From Didymodactylos carnosus (Eukaryota > Rotifera > Eurotatoria > Philodinida > Philodinidae): a DNA stretch of 51,275 bases. The stretch spans positions 1 to 51,275 of the forward strand of contig CAJNOQ010000428.1 in assembly GCA_905250885.1 (NCBI GenBank), given 5' to 3'. The first letter of the stretch is position 1. Each line of letters begins with the position of its first letter. The position numbers and the translations under genes were made by a program. Shown piece after piece: positions 40,901 to 46,739 of this stretch. The notes beneath the pieces are model-generated. The model did no database searches. It saw only the letters and a program-made list of their open reading frames with translations, and had not been told where the DNA came from.

Positions 40901-42953
40901 GTTTCATAATTGTTTTAAGTCGTCAAGTAGAAAAAACCAACAAAAAAATTAGACAATGTTCAACATCGAGAAAATATCATATTTCCCCTAAAACCCACAC
41001 ACGCACGCACATACAAGAACGAAAGGATGAAAGAACGAGAGAGCGAAAGAGAAAAAAACAAATCCCATGTTGATACCGAGTGTGAATCGAATATAAAAAT
41101 TGTCAGTCCAGGACCATCTCTCTCCTTCTCTCTCAATCGTTGACGTCAGAATAGGGAAATTATTAGTACGATGTGTTAATTTGAGAGAGTTTTGCAGACG
41201 GAAAAAAGAGAAAATATATCTATATCTCATTGCTATATTTGTTGTTTCGCATAGAAACTATCTATCATTTAATGGAATGATATATTCTTAGAACAGAAAA
41301 TGACAAAAAACAAAATGGTTCTATTGTACCTATATCGATCGATAAGTTACACGTTTGTACATGAACATATATCTCTCAGAGAAGTTCTACATTGTACGAC
41401 TCCCAATATTTGTGATAAGAGACTCAAGAGATTTGAAATAAATTAAAATAGGCGGACTCTAGTACTTAATAATGTATGCAAAAAGGAGAAAATTGATTAA
41501 CGATTATGTGCATGGTTGACGTCACATAAAGGTGTTCGACTATGTTCTCGAATGAGTTCTGATAGTCAGTACGTAGTAACGGAAACAATCAACCAACAAC
41601 GTAAATAGACAATGTAAACTTTTTTTTTATAAAAATAAGTCTCTATAGAGGGATATTAGAATATAAAGACAAAAGAATTGTAAATATAAACTTCGACAAA
41701 AAACACGTTCAAAATAAGAGTTGCTTCAACAATCTCTATTTTTAACCCATTTTGATATCATCGTTCAACTCTTTAAAATTTATTTTAAAAAAAAACTTCA
41801 TTTAAAAACTTACATTTGTACTAATCCACCTTGTTGTATATCTTGAACGAATAAACCATTGATAGAAAATAAACGATGTTCATATGCTACGATACTAAAG
41901 CCTAAATAATCATTAGATGATTTTTTTTCAAATATTATTCTTTTTAATACAATGTTGTCGGATAAACGTTCTTCAAAATTGATTTGATTTGATTTTTCAG
42001 AATCAGTAGCTAAAAAACAGTAACAAGAATGTATAAGTTGATGCTCTAAATGGTAAATAAGTGAATTAGATTGTCAAAGTAATACATAAAAGAAGTATGA
42101 TTTTTGTTTTAGAATAAAAATTTGAACATACAGAAAATAACAGACGACATCAGAATTTCAATTAAAGAGCTAAAATAACATAAAAATTAATCGAGAAATC
42201 AAACAATGATTTTATTCATTAATCTTTCTAGTTATTTTTCTACAGGTGAAACTAACTGTAGCCGAGACTAACTAAATATGCCGTAATATCGGATATAACA
42301 CCCCCATTGCAGTTTCGTTGCAAAGCAGAGAAATTGCGAGGAAAAACGTTCGTTCTTGGTTTTTTTTTCAGATTTAGTTCAAAATAATAAAAGGAGAGTA
42401 GAAAATTAATAAACTCGAAAGATTGACGGTTTAGAAATAGGATAACAAATTTTGTTCCACGAGTTTCTCTTGTGGAAGAGGAAAAGAAGGAGTGTATGAT
42501 CTGCAGTAAAAGTAAGAAGATGATTAACTATATTTAAGCCAAAAAAACCAAGTGCTTATTCGTTATTTCAGACGCTTTTGCGCATACTTAATAAAATTTC
42601 TTGATCTTCTTGTCCAACTGATGAATTTTCGTGTTCCACAATATTTTTGTCTTTATTGTTGATTCTAAGAGATCCGTCACGATCAAAATCGAATGCACCG
42701 TTTGCTACTGACTGATTCCCCTTTTCGTATTCAAGTTTTAAACGTTGAAATGAATATTGTAAATTGTATAATGTGTTAAATAATGGACTGTCAATTATTG
42801 TTTGCAGTGAATTAAGATCAGGTTGACCACGCTCTTCTAAGCGTTCACTTAATCGTTTCAGTATGTTACTGGCCTCTATAAGAAAACAAGAAATAACAAC
42901 AATCAGTTATTCGATAAACTTAATATGTTGATCTCACCAAAAAGTTGAGCCAT
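7541..42953 (-). CDS. MPDZ: Multi-PDZ polarity scaffold, MUPP1/PATJ (MPDZ/INADL) family: L27 + 11 PDZ domains, 29 exons
   Basis: Twenty-nine exons join into 7353 nt, 2450 residues plus stop, with every junction GT-AG and in phase. Exons: 42953-42938, 42875-42588, 42009-41814, 34828-34606, 33741-33589, 31537-31145, 25421-25313, 25253-25026, 24959-24897, 24760-24696, 24624-24454, 24170-23796, 23725-23420, 22560-21754, 15323-14906, 14843-14654, 14585-14490, 14414-13502, 11440-11346, 11083-11029, 10688-10049, 9701-9241, 9162-9073, 8857-8668, 8604-8378, 8313-8275, 8209-8015, 7957-7841, 7774-7541. Approximate domains: L27 6-60; PDZ1 122-216; PDZ2 248-340; PDZ3 430-516; PDZ4 573-667; PDZ5 740-828; PDZ6 1258-1340; PDZ7 1424-1521; PDZ8 1614-1702; PDZ9 2078-2165; PDZ10 2204-2288; PDZ11 2300-2386. 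In this family L27 binds PALS1 and PDZ domains bind membrane-protein C-termini at epithelial junctions. PDZ12 and PDZ13 of vertebrate MPDZ are absent. The symbol follows domain order; an INADL/PATJ name would also be defensible. Confidence 0.93.
8015..8209 (-). CDS. Scaffold exon 27: end of PDZ10 and start of PDZ11
   Basis: Begins [19 protein letters not shown], closing PDZ10. After a 12-residue linker it reads [20 protein letters not shown] and GVFISHI, the first strands of PDZ11. The very short spacing between these two PDZ domains is typical of the family and suggests a tandem unit. Confidence 0.94.
8275..8604 (-). CDS. Scaffold exons 25-26: PDZ10
   Basis: Exon 25 (8378-8604) reads [40 protein letters not shown], and [16 protein letters not shown]. 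Exon 26 (8275-8313, only 39 nt) gives [13 protein letters not shown]. This is the best-conserved domain in the window compared with MPDZ PDZ10 (PIVxGQE lead-in, GGSDT loop). The intron between is 64 nt. Confidence 0.95.
8668..9162 (-). CDS. Scaffold exons 23-24: PDZ9
   Basis: Exon 23 (9073-9162) gives [20 protein letters not shown] and [10 protein letters not shown]. Exon 24 (8668-8857) gives [23 protein letters not shown] and LQVTYVPYR. The binding loop is GFGL, and the DG(R/K)L turn is shortened to N-D-I-R, so this is a divergent PDZ. It sits where vertebrate PDZ9 does. The 215-nt intron contains an AG repeat (about 9010-9024). Confidence 0.88.
9241..10688 (-). CDS. Scaffold exons 21-22: disordered linker and first strand of PDZ9
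   Basis: Exon 21 (10049-10688) and exon 22 (9241-9701) encode about 365 residues of low-complexity sequence rich in Asn, Gln, Ser and Lys, with poly-Ser, poly-Gln and poly-Asn runs. No domain is visible until the very end, where AVTIILNK forms the first strand of PDZ9. The donor of exon 21 (gtttgt) is the least typical in the gene, so this join is the weakest. The intron between is 347 nt. Confidence 0.78.
10689..11028 (-). other. Intron 20 of the PDZ scaffold gene
   Basis: 340 nt, AT-rich; nothing recognisable. Confidence 0.6.
11029..11440 (-). CDS. Scaffold exons 19-20: end of PDZ8
   Basis: Exon 19 (11346-11440, 95 nt) gives [20 protein letters not shown] and ILNFVIL. Exon 20 (11029-11083, 55 nt) gives [19 protein letters not shown]. 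NGxILYGxxH and the RN...MA ending match PDZ8 of the MPDZ family. The intron between is 262 nt. Confidence 0.9.
12567..13015. mobile_element. Foldback element, copy 1
   Basis: Two imperfect inverted arms (about 12567-12730 and 12818-13015) mirror each other, beginning GTGACAAATCTCGTTCTGAT on the left and ending with its complement (ATCAGAACGAGATTTGTCGC) on the right. The arms also share the ACTCTCAGxCTTTAAGATCAG core. A related copy is at about 29525-29900. No transposase. It lies within intron 18. Confidence 0.7.
13071..13387. mobile_element. Palindromic MITE with 18-bp terminal inverted repeats
   Basis: The ends are TTAGGGGTGCTACTTTAC at 13071 and, read inward from 13387, TTAGGGGTATCACTTTAC. 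The interior is also palindromic: long AT-rich arms built on TTACTTTTT and TAATAAGTAA mirror each other around about 13240. TAGGGGT ends occur in some animal hAT-type MITEs, but no clear 8-bp target duplication is visible. There is no coding capacity. Confidence 0.7.
13502..14414 (-). CDS. Scaffold exon 18: PDZ7 and first part of PDZ8
   Basis: The 913-nt exon covers residues 1366-1670. PDZ7 reads [59 protein letters not shown] and VCFIVQSLL, very close to vertebrate PDZ7. A 90-residue Asn/Ser/Thr linker follows. PDZ8 then starts [21 protein letters not shown] and AVFVCDI, up to QIGDQLLE. The preceding intron 17 is 75 nt and stop-free in frame. Confidence 0.93.
14490..15323 (-). CDS. Scaffold exons 15-17: linker and PDZ6
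   Basis: Exon 15 (14906-15323) starts with a Gly/Ser run, then a Thr/Pro/Ser linker, then [15 protein letters not shown], the first strand and loop of PDZ6. Exon 16 (14654-14843) gives [38 protein letters not shown] and [11 protein letters not shown]. Exon 17 (14490-14585) starts [12 protein letters not shown]. The NAQA...RR..L.GSDI pattern is diagnostic of the MPDZ PDZ6 position. Introns are 62 and 68 nt. The loop reads QLGL, weaker than canonical GLGF. Confidence 0.9.
15667..15696. repeat. (CTT)n microsatellite
   Basis: About ten CTT/TTC units in intron 14; it makes a poly-Glu run in a spurious minus-strand frame. Confidence 0.9.
15811..15832. repeat. (GT)n microsatellite
   Basis: Eleven GT units in intron 14. 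Confidence 0.9.
21754..22560 (-). CDS. Scaffold exon 14: long disordered linker
   Basis: One 807-nt exon (269 residues, about 863-1131) between PDZ5 and PDZ6. It is rich in Ser, Thr, Pro and Asp/Glu, with runs of Thr, Ser and acidic residues ([10 protein letters not shown]). No fold is recognisable. Its role in the gene is supported by in-phase splice sites (acceptor after ttattaag, donor gtaagt) and open frame, not by homology. Confidence 0.8.
22561..23419 (-). other. Intron 13 of the PDZ scaffold gene
   Basis: 859 nt, AT-rich with homopolymer runs. No exon or repeat was recognised. Confidence 0.6.
23420..24170 (-). CDS. Scaffold exons 12-13: end of PDZ4, linker, PDZ5
   Basis: Exon 12 (23796-24170) completes PDZ4 with [19 protein letters not shown]. 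After a linker it reaches [19 protein letters not shown] and LGFSVLDY, the start of PDZ5; the AMW motif and LDY are conserved in MPDZ. Exon 13 (23420-23725) gives [33 protein letters not shown] and [13 protein letters not shown] charged tail follows. The intron between them is 70 nt. Confidence 0.92.
24454..24959 (-). CDS. Scaffold exons 9-11: linker helix and PDZ4
   Basis: Exon 9 (24897-24959, 63 nt) is a Gln/Glu-rich helix, possibly coiled coil. Exon 10 (24696-24760, 65 nt) reads [15 protein letters not shown], the tryptophan-containing lead-in typical before MPDZ PDZ4. Exon 11 (24454-24624) gives SGLGITLEG and MPGDELLE with a longer-than-usual strand 2-3 loop. Introns are 136 and 71 nt. 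PDZ4 finishes in exon 12. Confidence 0.9.
25026..25421 (-). CDS. Scaffold exons 7-8: PDZ3
   Basis: Exon 7 (25313-25421) gives [21 protein letters not shown] 59-nt intron follows. Exon 8 (25026-25253) gives [35 protein letters not shown] and VRLKVRR, completing PDZ3. The order GLGITVAGY then GIFI matches MPDZ PDZ3. The exon ends in a basic helix-like linker. Confidence 0.92.
29525..29900. mobile_element. Foldback element, copy 2 (right arm decayed)
   Basis: The left half (about 29526-29780) matches the left arm of 12567-13015 closely, including AGCGACAAATCTCGTTCTGA and ATTCTGATATGATCAGATAA. The right arm (about 29805-29900) is shorter and diverged. The open frame at 29504-29764 is homologous to the frame inside copy 1 and reflects the repeat, not a gene. 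Confidence 0.65.
29970..30249. mobile_element. MITE with CCCAGG termini and candidate TAGCA duplication
   Basis: Ends read GTACCCAGGT on the left and ACCTGGGTAG on the right. The next about 20 bp are also partly mirrored (AAATCGTA...GATCG). An inner palindrome surrounds GATTTGTCCTCTGG and its complement CCAGAGGACAAATC. The 5-mer TAGCA stands immediately outside both ends (29965-29969 and 30250-30254), a plausible target-site duplication. It contains many CGTAT/ATACG words and no coding frame. Confidence 0.65.
30328..31071. repeat. Large inverted repeat, about 280-bp arms
   Basis: The arm at about 30328-30610 is the imperfect reverse complement of about 30795-31071. Shared blocks include the pair GATGTCAGAAAA / TTTTCTGACATC, TTTCTCACTGATTCAATGAAG and its complement, and AAGTTTGAGTATC with its complement. 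The spacer is about 185 bp. It lies 74 nt inside intron 6 from the exon-6 donor, so a transcript of this gene could fold into a long hairpin there. The short frames at 30540-30731 and 30806-31000 are mirror by-products. Confidence 0.75.
31145..31537 (-). CDS. Scaffold exon 6: second half of PDZ2 and linker
   Basis: Starts [20 protein letters not shown] and continues [11 protein letters not shown] to VRLVVARS, completing PDZ2. MSSEQVA is strongly conserved at this place in MPDZ. A Thr/Asn-rich linker follows, with a run of seven threonines, then a helix-like stretch ending EQ at the donor gtatgt. Confidence 0.92.
32431..32743. mobile_element. Foldback element, copy 3 (diverged)
   Basis: GATCACGAATTTGATATCTG (about 32463-32482) and its complement CAGATATCAAATTCGTGATC (about 32687-32706) lie in arms that also mirror AATAGCTGATTATG with CATAATTAGCTATT. 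The middle contains GATTCTAATATGACCAGATT, resembling the ATTCTGATATGATCAGATAA core of the two other copies. The family relationship is likely but distant. Confidence 0.5.
32757..33515. mobile_element. Possible hAT-like non-autonomous remnant
   Basis: Short inward ends CAGAGCTTGGC and CAGAGCCCTGC resemble each other and the CAGRG start of hAT elements. The flanking 8-mers CTAAGGCG (32749-32756) and CTCAGGAG (33516-33523) agree at 6 of 8 positions, the length hAT elements duplicate. No transposase. The interior has GAGTCCGAG-type words and a TTAGG-like section. This is tentative. Confidence 0.3.
33155..33480. repeat. Degenerate TTAGG/CCTAA-type repeats
   Basis: Repeated words GGTTAGGTTAG, TTAGGTTAC and their complement CCTAACCT occur on both sides of an AACCTATAGGTT centre near 33183, and again at about 33400-33480. 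They resemble the TTAGG telomeric unit of many arthropods but are interrupted and degenerate. They may be interstitial telomere-like DNA or merely a dispersed repeat. Confidence 0.55.
33589..33741 (-). CDS. Scaffold exon 5: first half of PDZ2
   Basis: Encodes [13 protein letters not shown], the loop [10 protein letters not shown], and [16 protein letters not shown]. This is the first three strands of a PDZ domain and closely resembles PDZ2 of the MPDZ family. The join to exon 6 is phase 0 before DGRI. Confidence 0.92.
33742..34605 (-). other. Intron 4 of the PDZ scaffold gene
   Basis: 864 nt of AT-rich sequence; nothing recognisable inside. Confidence 0.6.
34606..34828 (-). CDS. Scaffold exon 4: second half of PDZ1
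   Basis: The exon starts inside the turn [19 protein letters not shown] and ends PDZ1 with [18 protein letters not shown]. Helix alpha-2 and the last strand are therefore present. A linker follows to a phase-0 donor gtaaga. Confidence 0.9.
37330..37353. repeat. 24-nt poly-T run
   Basis: Homopolymer in intron 3; on the coding strand it is a poly-A run, possibly an old retrotransposon tail, but no element is visible beside it. Confidence 0.8.
38422..38443. repeat. 22-nt poly-T run
   Basis: Second long homopolymer in intron 3, same orientation as the one at 37330. Confidence 0.8.
39174..39229. repeat. Compound AT/GT microsatellite
   Basis: An (AT)n stretch is followed by (TG)n interrupted by GCG and ATA. 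It lies in intron 3. Confidence 0.85.
41814..42009 (-). CDS. Scaffold exon 3: first half of PDZ1
   Basis: After a short linker the exon enters PDZ1 with [11 protein letters not shown] and the carboxylate-binding loop YLGFSIV, then [10 protein letters not shown]. The donor gtaagt splits the domain right before the conserved DG(R/S)L step, completed in exon 4. The loop starts with Tyr rather than the usual Gly. Confidence 0.9.
42010..42587 (-). other. Intron 2 of the PDZ scaffold gene
   Basis: 578 nt between donor gtatgc (42587) and the acceptor at 42010. No internal gene, repeat or promoter was recognised. Confidence 0.7.
42588..42953 (-). CDS. Scaffold exons 1-2: start codon and L27 domain
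   Basis: Exon 1 (42938-42953) is only 16 nt, reading MAQLF plus one base. An in-frame TGA lies about 27 nt before the ATG. A 62-nt intron with donor gtgaga follows. Exon 2 (42588-42875) continues as [18 protein letters not shown] and [12 protein letters not shown], the typical L27 pattern: amphipathic helix, then an SPLF turn, then a second helix. L27 domains form tetramers with partner L27 domains, PALS1 for this family. The exon end is an acidic, unstructured stretch leading to PDZ1. Confidence 0.88.
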
Positions 42954-44909
42954 AAGAGTTGCAAATAAGATGTTTACTCATCATGCGTGTAAGAAAAAAA
43001 GCCAGTGTCTCTATCTAAAAAGAGTGATAATAATCGTTATTTAAAAATTGTTAATCGTTCTTTAGAGAATGATCTAATTGAAAACATAAGAAAAAAGGCA
43101 TTGAAAATCCTTTCTCTTCTACTTGTAGAGAATCTGATAATTGTCAGCATAATTCTTTCGAAAAACTGGTAAAACTTTACCTTCTATCTGCCTGCTCCAA
43201 TATTTTCTCTGTTTCTCTTTCTCAAGGTTGTCAGCTATTTGAATACATCCATTTCTTGTTTTTCGTCTAGTATTTTGATAAACCAATCAATTCAATATGA
43301 AAATATTTTGTCTAACTGTCAAATATAAACTATTGATAGACTTTCTTTTAATAATTCTTTTAATTTTAGATTTCTGAGAATATCTTTGTGGTTAAAAGAA
43401 TTCGAACGGAAATGTCACTTTTTGGTATTAGTAAAAGAGGATAAGCTCTTCTTTCTGAATGGGTGTTTTGCTGTTCAATGCAGGAAAAGAGAACGTAAAA
43501 ACATCTGTGTATTTATGCATATGCGTTAACTGTAAAAAAAAAGTGACCAGAAAAAGGCAACAAAAATGTTCCATCATGAAATCTGATGCAACAAATGTTT
43601 TCCATGACTTTATATATGTTGTCTTAACGTTTTTTCTGTGGCAACGATATATCCGGATGGATTCTGCTAATGCTGTCAACATTTTTAACGTAAAATCACT
43701 TCTCTTGCAGTGACTGGATTTCTACTGGTTAAAACTGCCCAATATGGTAAAAGTAATACCACATCTTTACTTTTTCCAGTTACATTGTGCAGCAATAAAT
43801 AACCTAGCATGTCACGTTTTTTGCGTGATAGATAGTATATGGGCTGTCGATAATTATGTGCTATATAAGAAAATTTCTTTAGTGAAATTTATTGGATGAA
43901 GGTTTTGGAGTTAAACAAAGACTAGTTGAGATTTAATTTTCTGTTTTCGTTTTTTTCGATCCTGCTACAAATACCGAGATACTCACAAAAAAACAATCCA
44001 CATACTAAGAAAACGGGAAAATGGTATTTTTTTACTGTTGATTGTTGCATTTGTTTGTTACATTTTGCGAAAAAGTGATGAACATTTCCAGATACTGCAT
44101 AGGCGGAATGAATGATTACTGTTCGTCGGACTATACAACTTTTTTTTCTGTATTGGAAGAACAAGGTACACTGCTGTCATTTAATCCTTTCAGACGTTGG
44201 CGATAGCTAGATCCAGTTTTGACCTTCCGCGGAGGAAGCGCAAAAATTGTTCAGTATTGTAAGGAAGCCATAGAAAGTTTTGAGAAAAATTAGCCATTGC
44301 TACCAGATGACTTTTATTTTTACAGAACAGTTTATAAAATTTAAGGAAATATGAACAAAAAAGTAAAAGTCGTAATAAAACATAAAAAATTAGACCTCTT
44401 TGACGATCTTGGCGTCGGTTAGGTCCAGTCTTGAACTTCCTCGGAGCAAACGCGATAAAAATAACTATTAAAGAACAACTTTTCTTTAATTTTTCAACAT
44501 AGTTCATGAAATAAGGAACACAAAAATAAAGAAAATGGCCGTTATTGATATGATACGAATGAAGACTTTTCAAGGCTAAATATTTATATCGAAAACAAAT
44601 GAAAATGGCCGTTATGCAATTTATTAAGTAATGTAACAGTTTAGTATTTACTTAAAACCACCATAAACCAACCCATTTGATCACCCATTTGTCAATCTCT
44701 GGTTTGAAACAGGAAAAATGTGACATTGTGACGCGACAGAAAAATTGTGTTTGCACCAGTTGACGACAAAACCGTTAAAAGTCACGTTTTTTCCTGATGT
44801 CACGATTCCATTCAATGTTAAAGTTGAAGCGAACGGTAAAATGTGACATCCCGAAAATAACAACATTTTTAATGTGACTTTCCCACGGATTTTATACGAC
44901 TTTTTTTTG
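42954..44909. other. Upstream region of the PDZ scaffold gene
   Basis: About 2 kb separating the scaffold start codon from the retroelement remains. It should contain the scaffold promoter and 5' UTR, but no motif was convincing. It includes a diverged tandem duplication (44193-44580). The paired open frames at 43428-43713 and those at 43922-44950 show no domain. Confidence 0.5.
44193..44580. repeat. Diverged tandem duplication, unit about 207 bp
   Basis: GACGTTGGCGATAGCTAGAT...CCTTCCGCGGAGGAAGCGC at about 44193 recurs as GATCTTGGCGTCGGTTAGGT...CTTCCTCGGAGCAAACGCG at about 44405. Following parts also match loosely (AAGGAAATATGAACAAAAAA against AATAAGGAACACAAAAATAA). Function unknown. Confidence 0.5.
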
Positions 44910-45858
44910 AGCCAATCACTAGAACAAGAGATACTACAGATACCACACATGATCCTGGTGACTGGTTCTCAAAGCTCGATTTAACATCAGCTGAGCTTTC
45001 CGTAAATCAGGAAAATCAACTACGGCAATTGCTACATCAATATTCAAACATTTTCTCTTAAAAACCTGGCCGTACCAACATAGTAAAACATCATATTGAT
45101 GTTGGTGATTCTAGACCGATCAAACAGAGTCCTTACCGATTATTGAACCCTGAAAGAAAGGCAGAATGCACGAAACAAACGGCCGAAACGTTGAATAATG
45201 ATACTGCCGAGCCTAGTTTCGGACCGTGGGCCAGTCCTGTAACTTTTGTCCCTAAAAAGGTCGTTTCTGCATTGATTTTCGCAAACTTAACGAAGTCACA
45301 GTGAAAGACACGTATCCGATTCCCATAATCGATGATACACTCGATGCCTTAAGAGGTGCGAAATATTTCAGCACCTTAGATCTCTCATCAGGGTATGGCA
45401 AGTCGAGTTAGATGAGGGCAGTATAGAAAAAACAGCTTTTGTCACACATGAAGGTATCTTTCAATTTAATGTGATGCCATTTGGGCTGACTAATGCACCA
45501 GCGTCTCATGGATCTTGTCCTTCGAGGTTTGAATGGAGCTGTTGCATGGTCTACCTTGGTGATATGATAATATATTCATCAACCTTTGATCAACATCTTA
45601 AAGACATAGGTAATGTTCTAAAACGCATTAAAACCAGTGACCTGATTTTAAAACCATCAAAATGTTTCTTTTGCCATCAAGAACTTAAATATTTAGGCCA
45701 CATCGTAAGTGCGCAAGGAATTAGACCGGATCCGGAAAAGTTAGAGGCTGTAAGATCATTTCCTATTCCTAGTAAAACAAAGGATATCCGTGCTTTTCTA
45801 GGACTAACTGGCTATTACAGACGTTTTATTAAAAATTATGCAGAAGTTGCTGAGGCGT
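44910..45858 (+). pseudogene. Ty3/gypsy-type reverse transcriptase fragment, broken
   Basis: The plus strand encodes the pre-RT linker and most of a reverse transcriptase: PFGLTNAP at 45474-45497, then KPSKC, YLGHIVS and FLGLTGYYRRFI up to 45840, the usual order in Ty3/gypsy pol. It is dead. A TAA interrupts at 45059, and frames shift near 45270, 45400, 45495 and 45535. The catalytic YxDD box reads YLGD (45549-45560), losing one aspartate. RNase H and integrase regions are absent. The fragment ends at about 45858, where minus-strand gag-protease sequence begins. Confidence 0.88.
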
Positions 45859-46700
45859 TGTTTCTCCAACATCTGTATCAAATTTAATTTTTGCTTTCGA
45901 ATTTTGATGAATGAATAGGATGGATCTTGTTGTTGAAGCTTCTTTCTGATCTTATCGATATAAGCATCTAATTTTTTGTCTGTAATAGAATGAGAAGGTA
46001 TGTCTTCCTTTTAGTTCAGGCTTCGGTGATTCCTGTGAAATGTTTGTAAATGTATCGTCAACTCCTTCAGGTTTTTGTGCACTAGAAGCAGAGGAAAATG
46101 GATCAAAATACGCTAGCTTTTGTCTACAACGGATGTGAGTCCATCGTGGGGTCAGATTTGCAACCATCACGCCAGTTATATTTTTATCAACAGTAACAAT
46201 ACTGTTAGCTGTCGATAAACGTGTACCAACACATGTTGTAGTCGCTTCCCATTTTTGATCACTTATTTTCGGTGACGTCCTAACAGAGACAAAAGTTTGA
46301 TGAAAGGGAGGCAATCTTTTCTTTTCTACTGCATAGACAGGAATGTCTAATCTACCAGATTGATGTAAATCAGTAGAAAGAAGAAATTTTGCTAAAGGCT
46401 TGTCCCTTAACCAATACTGAATATCCAGAACTAGGCCGATTTCGACCATAAACTCAGTCCCTAACAATACTTTTTGATTAAATTTACGTGCAAGGATAAC
46501 AGGATAGCGAACAGTCTGGCCAGCTAAGGTCACATCAGCTTCTGTCCAGTCAACTGGCTCAATAGAAGTCCCCTCAGGACCGACAATATCAGCACCTGAA
46601 TAAGGAAGAATGGCTTCAGTGCCTTTTAAAAGCCGCCAATAATCAGAGCTAACTATACTGACACCAGCACTGGTGTTTAAAGTGAAAATGCCGACTCACT
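45859..46700 (-). pseudogene. Ty3/gypsy-type protease and linker region, broken
   Basis: The minus-strand frame (best part 45952-46533) has the retropepsin flap-to-end pattern: VRYPVILARK, then VLLGTEFMVEIGLVLD. The linker to reverse transcriptase follows. The active-site triad expected as DTGA reads NTSA (about 46660-46672), so the catalytic aspartate is replaced. A frameshift near 46015 takes the linker into another frame, which stays open to the breakpoint near 45858. The element is therefore inactive. Assignment to protease is by the LLGxxF...GLxLD motif and the gag context. Confidence 0.7.
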
Positions 46701-46739
46701 AATTTTCCTTTAGCTGTGGCACAACCTCGTTTAATAGTG

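Larger units (their letters stand above)
34829..41813 (-). other. Intron 3 of the PDZ scaffold gene (7 kb)
   Basis: This 6985-nt intron, the largest in the gene, divides PDZ1. No coding exon or recognisable element was found in it. It holds long T runs (37330-37353 and 38422-38443), an AAT/AAC trinucleotide stretch (about 37885-37920) and an AT then GT microsatellite (39174-39229). Short open frames (for example 39146-39447 and 40988-41291) show no domain and overlap simple repeats. Confidence 0.6.

Noticed and set aside
44190-44950. 127- and 89-codon minus-strand frames
   Set aside because: No domain; the first spans the tandem duplication and the second overlaps the start of the gypsy-type fragment on the other strand.
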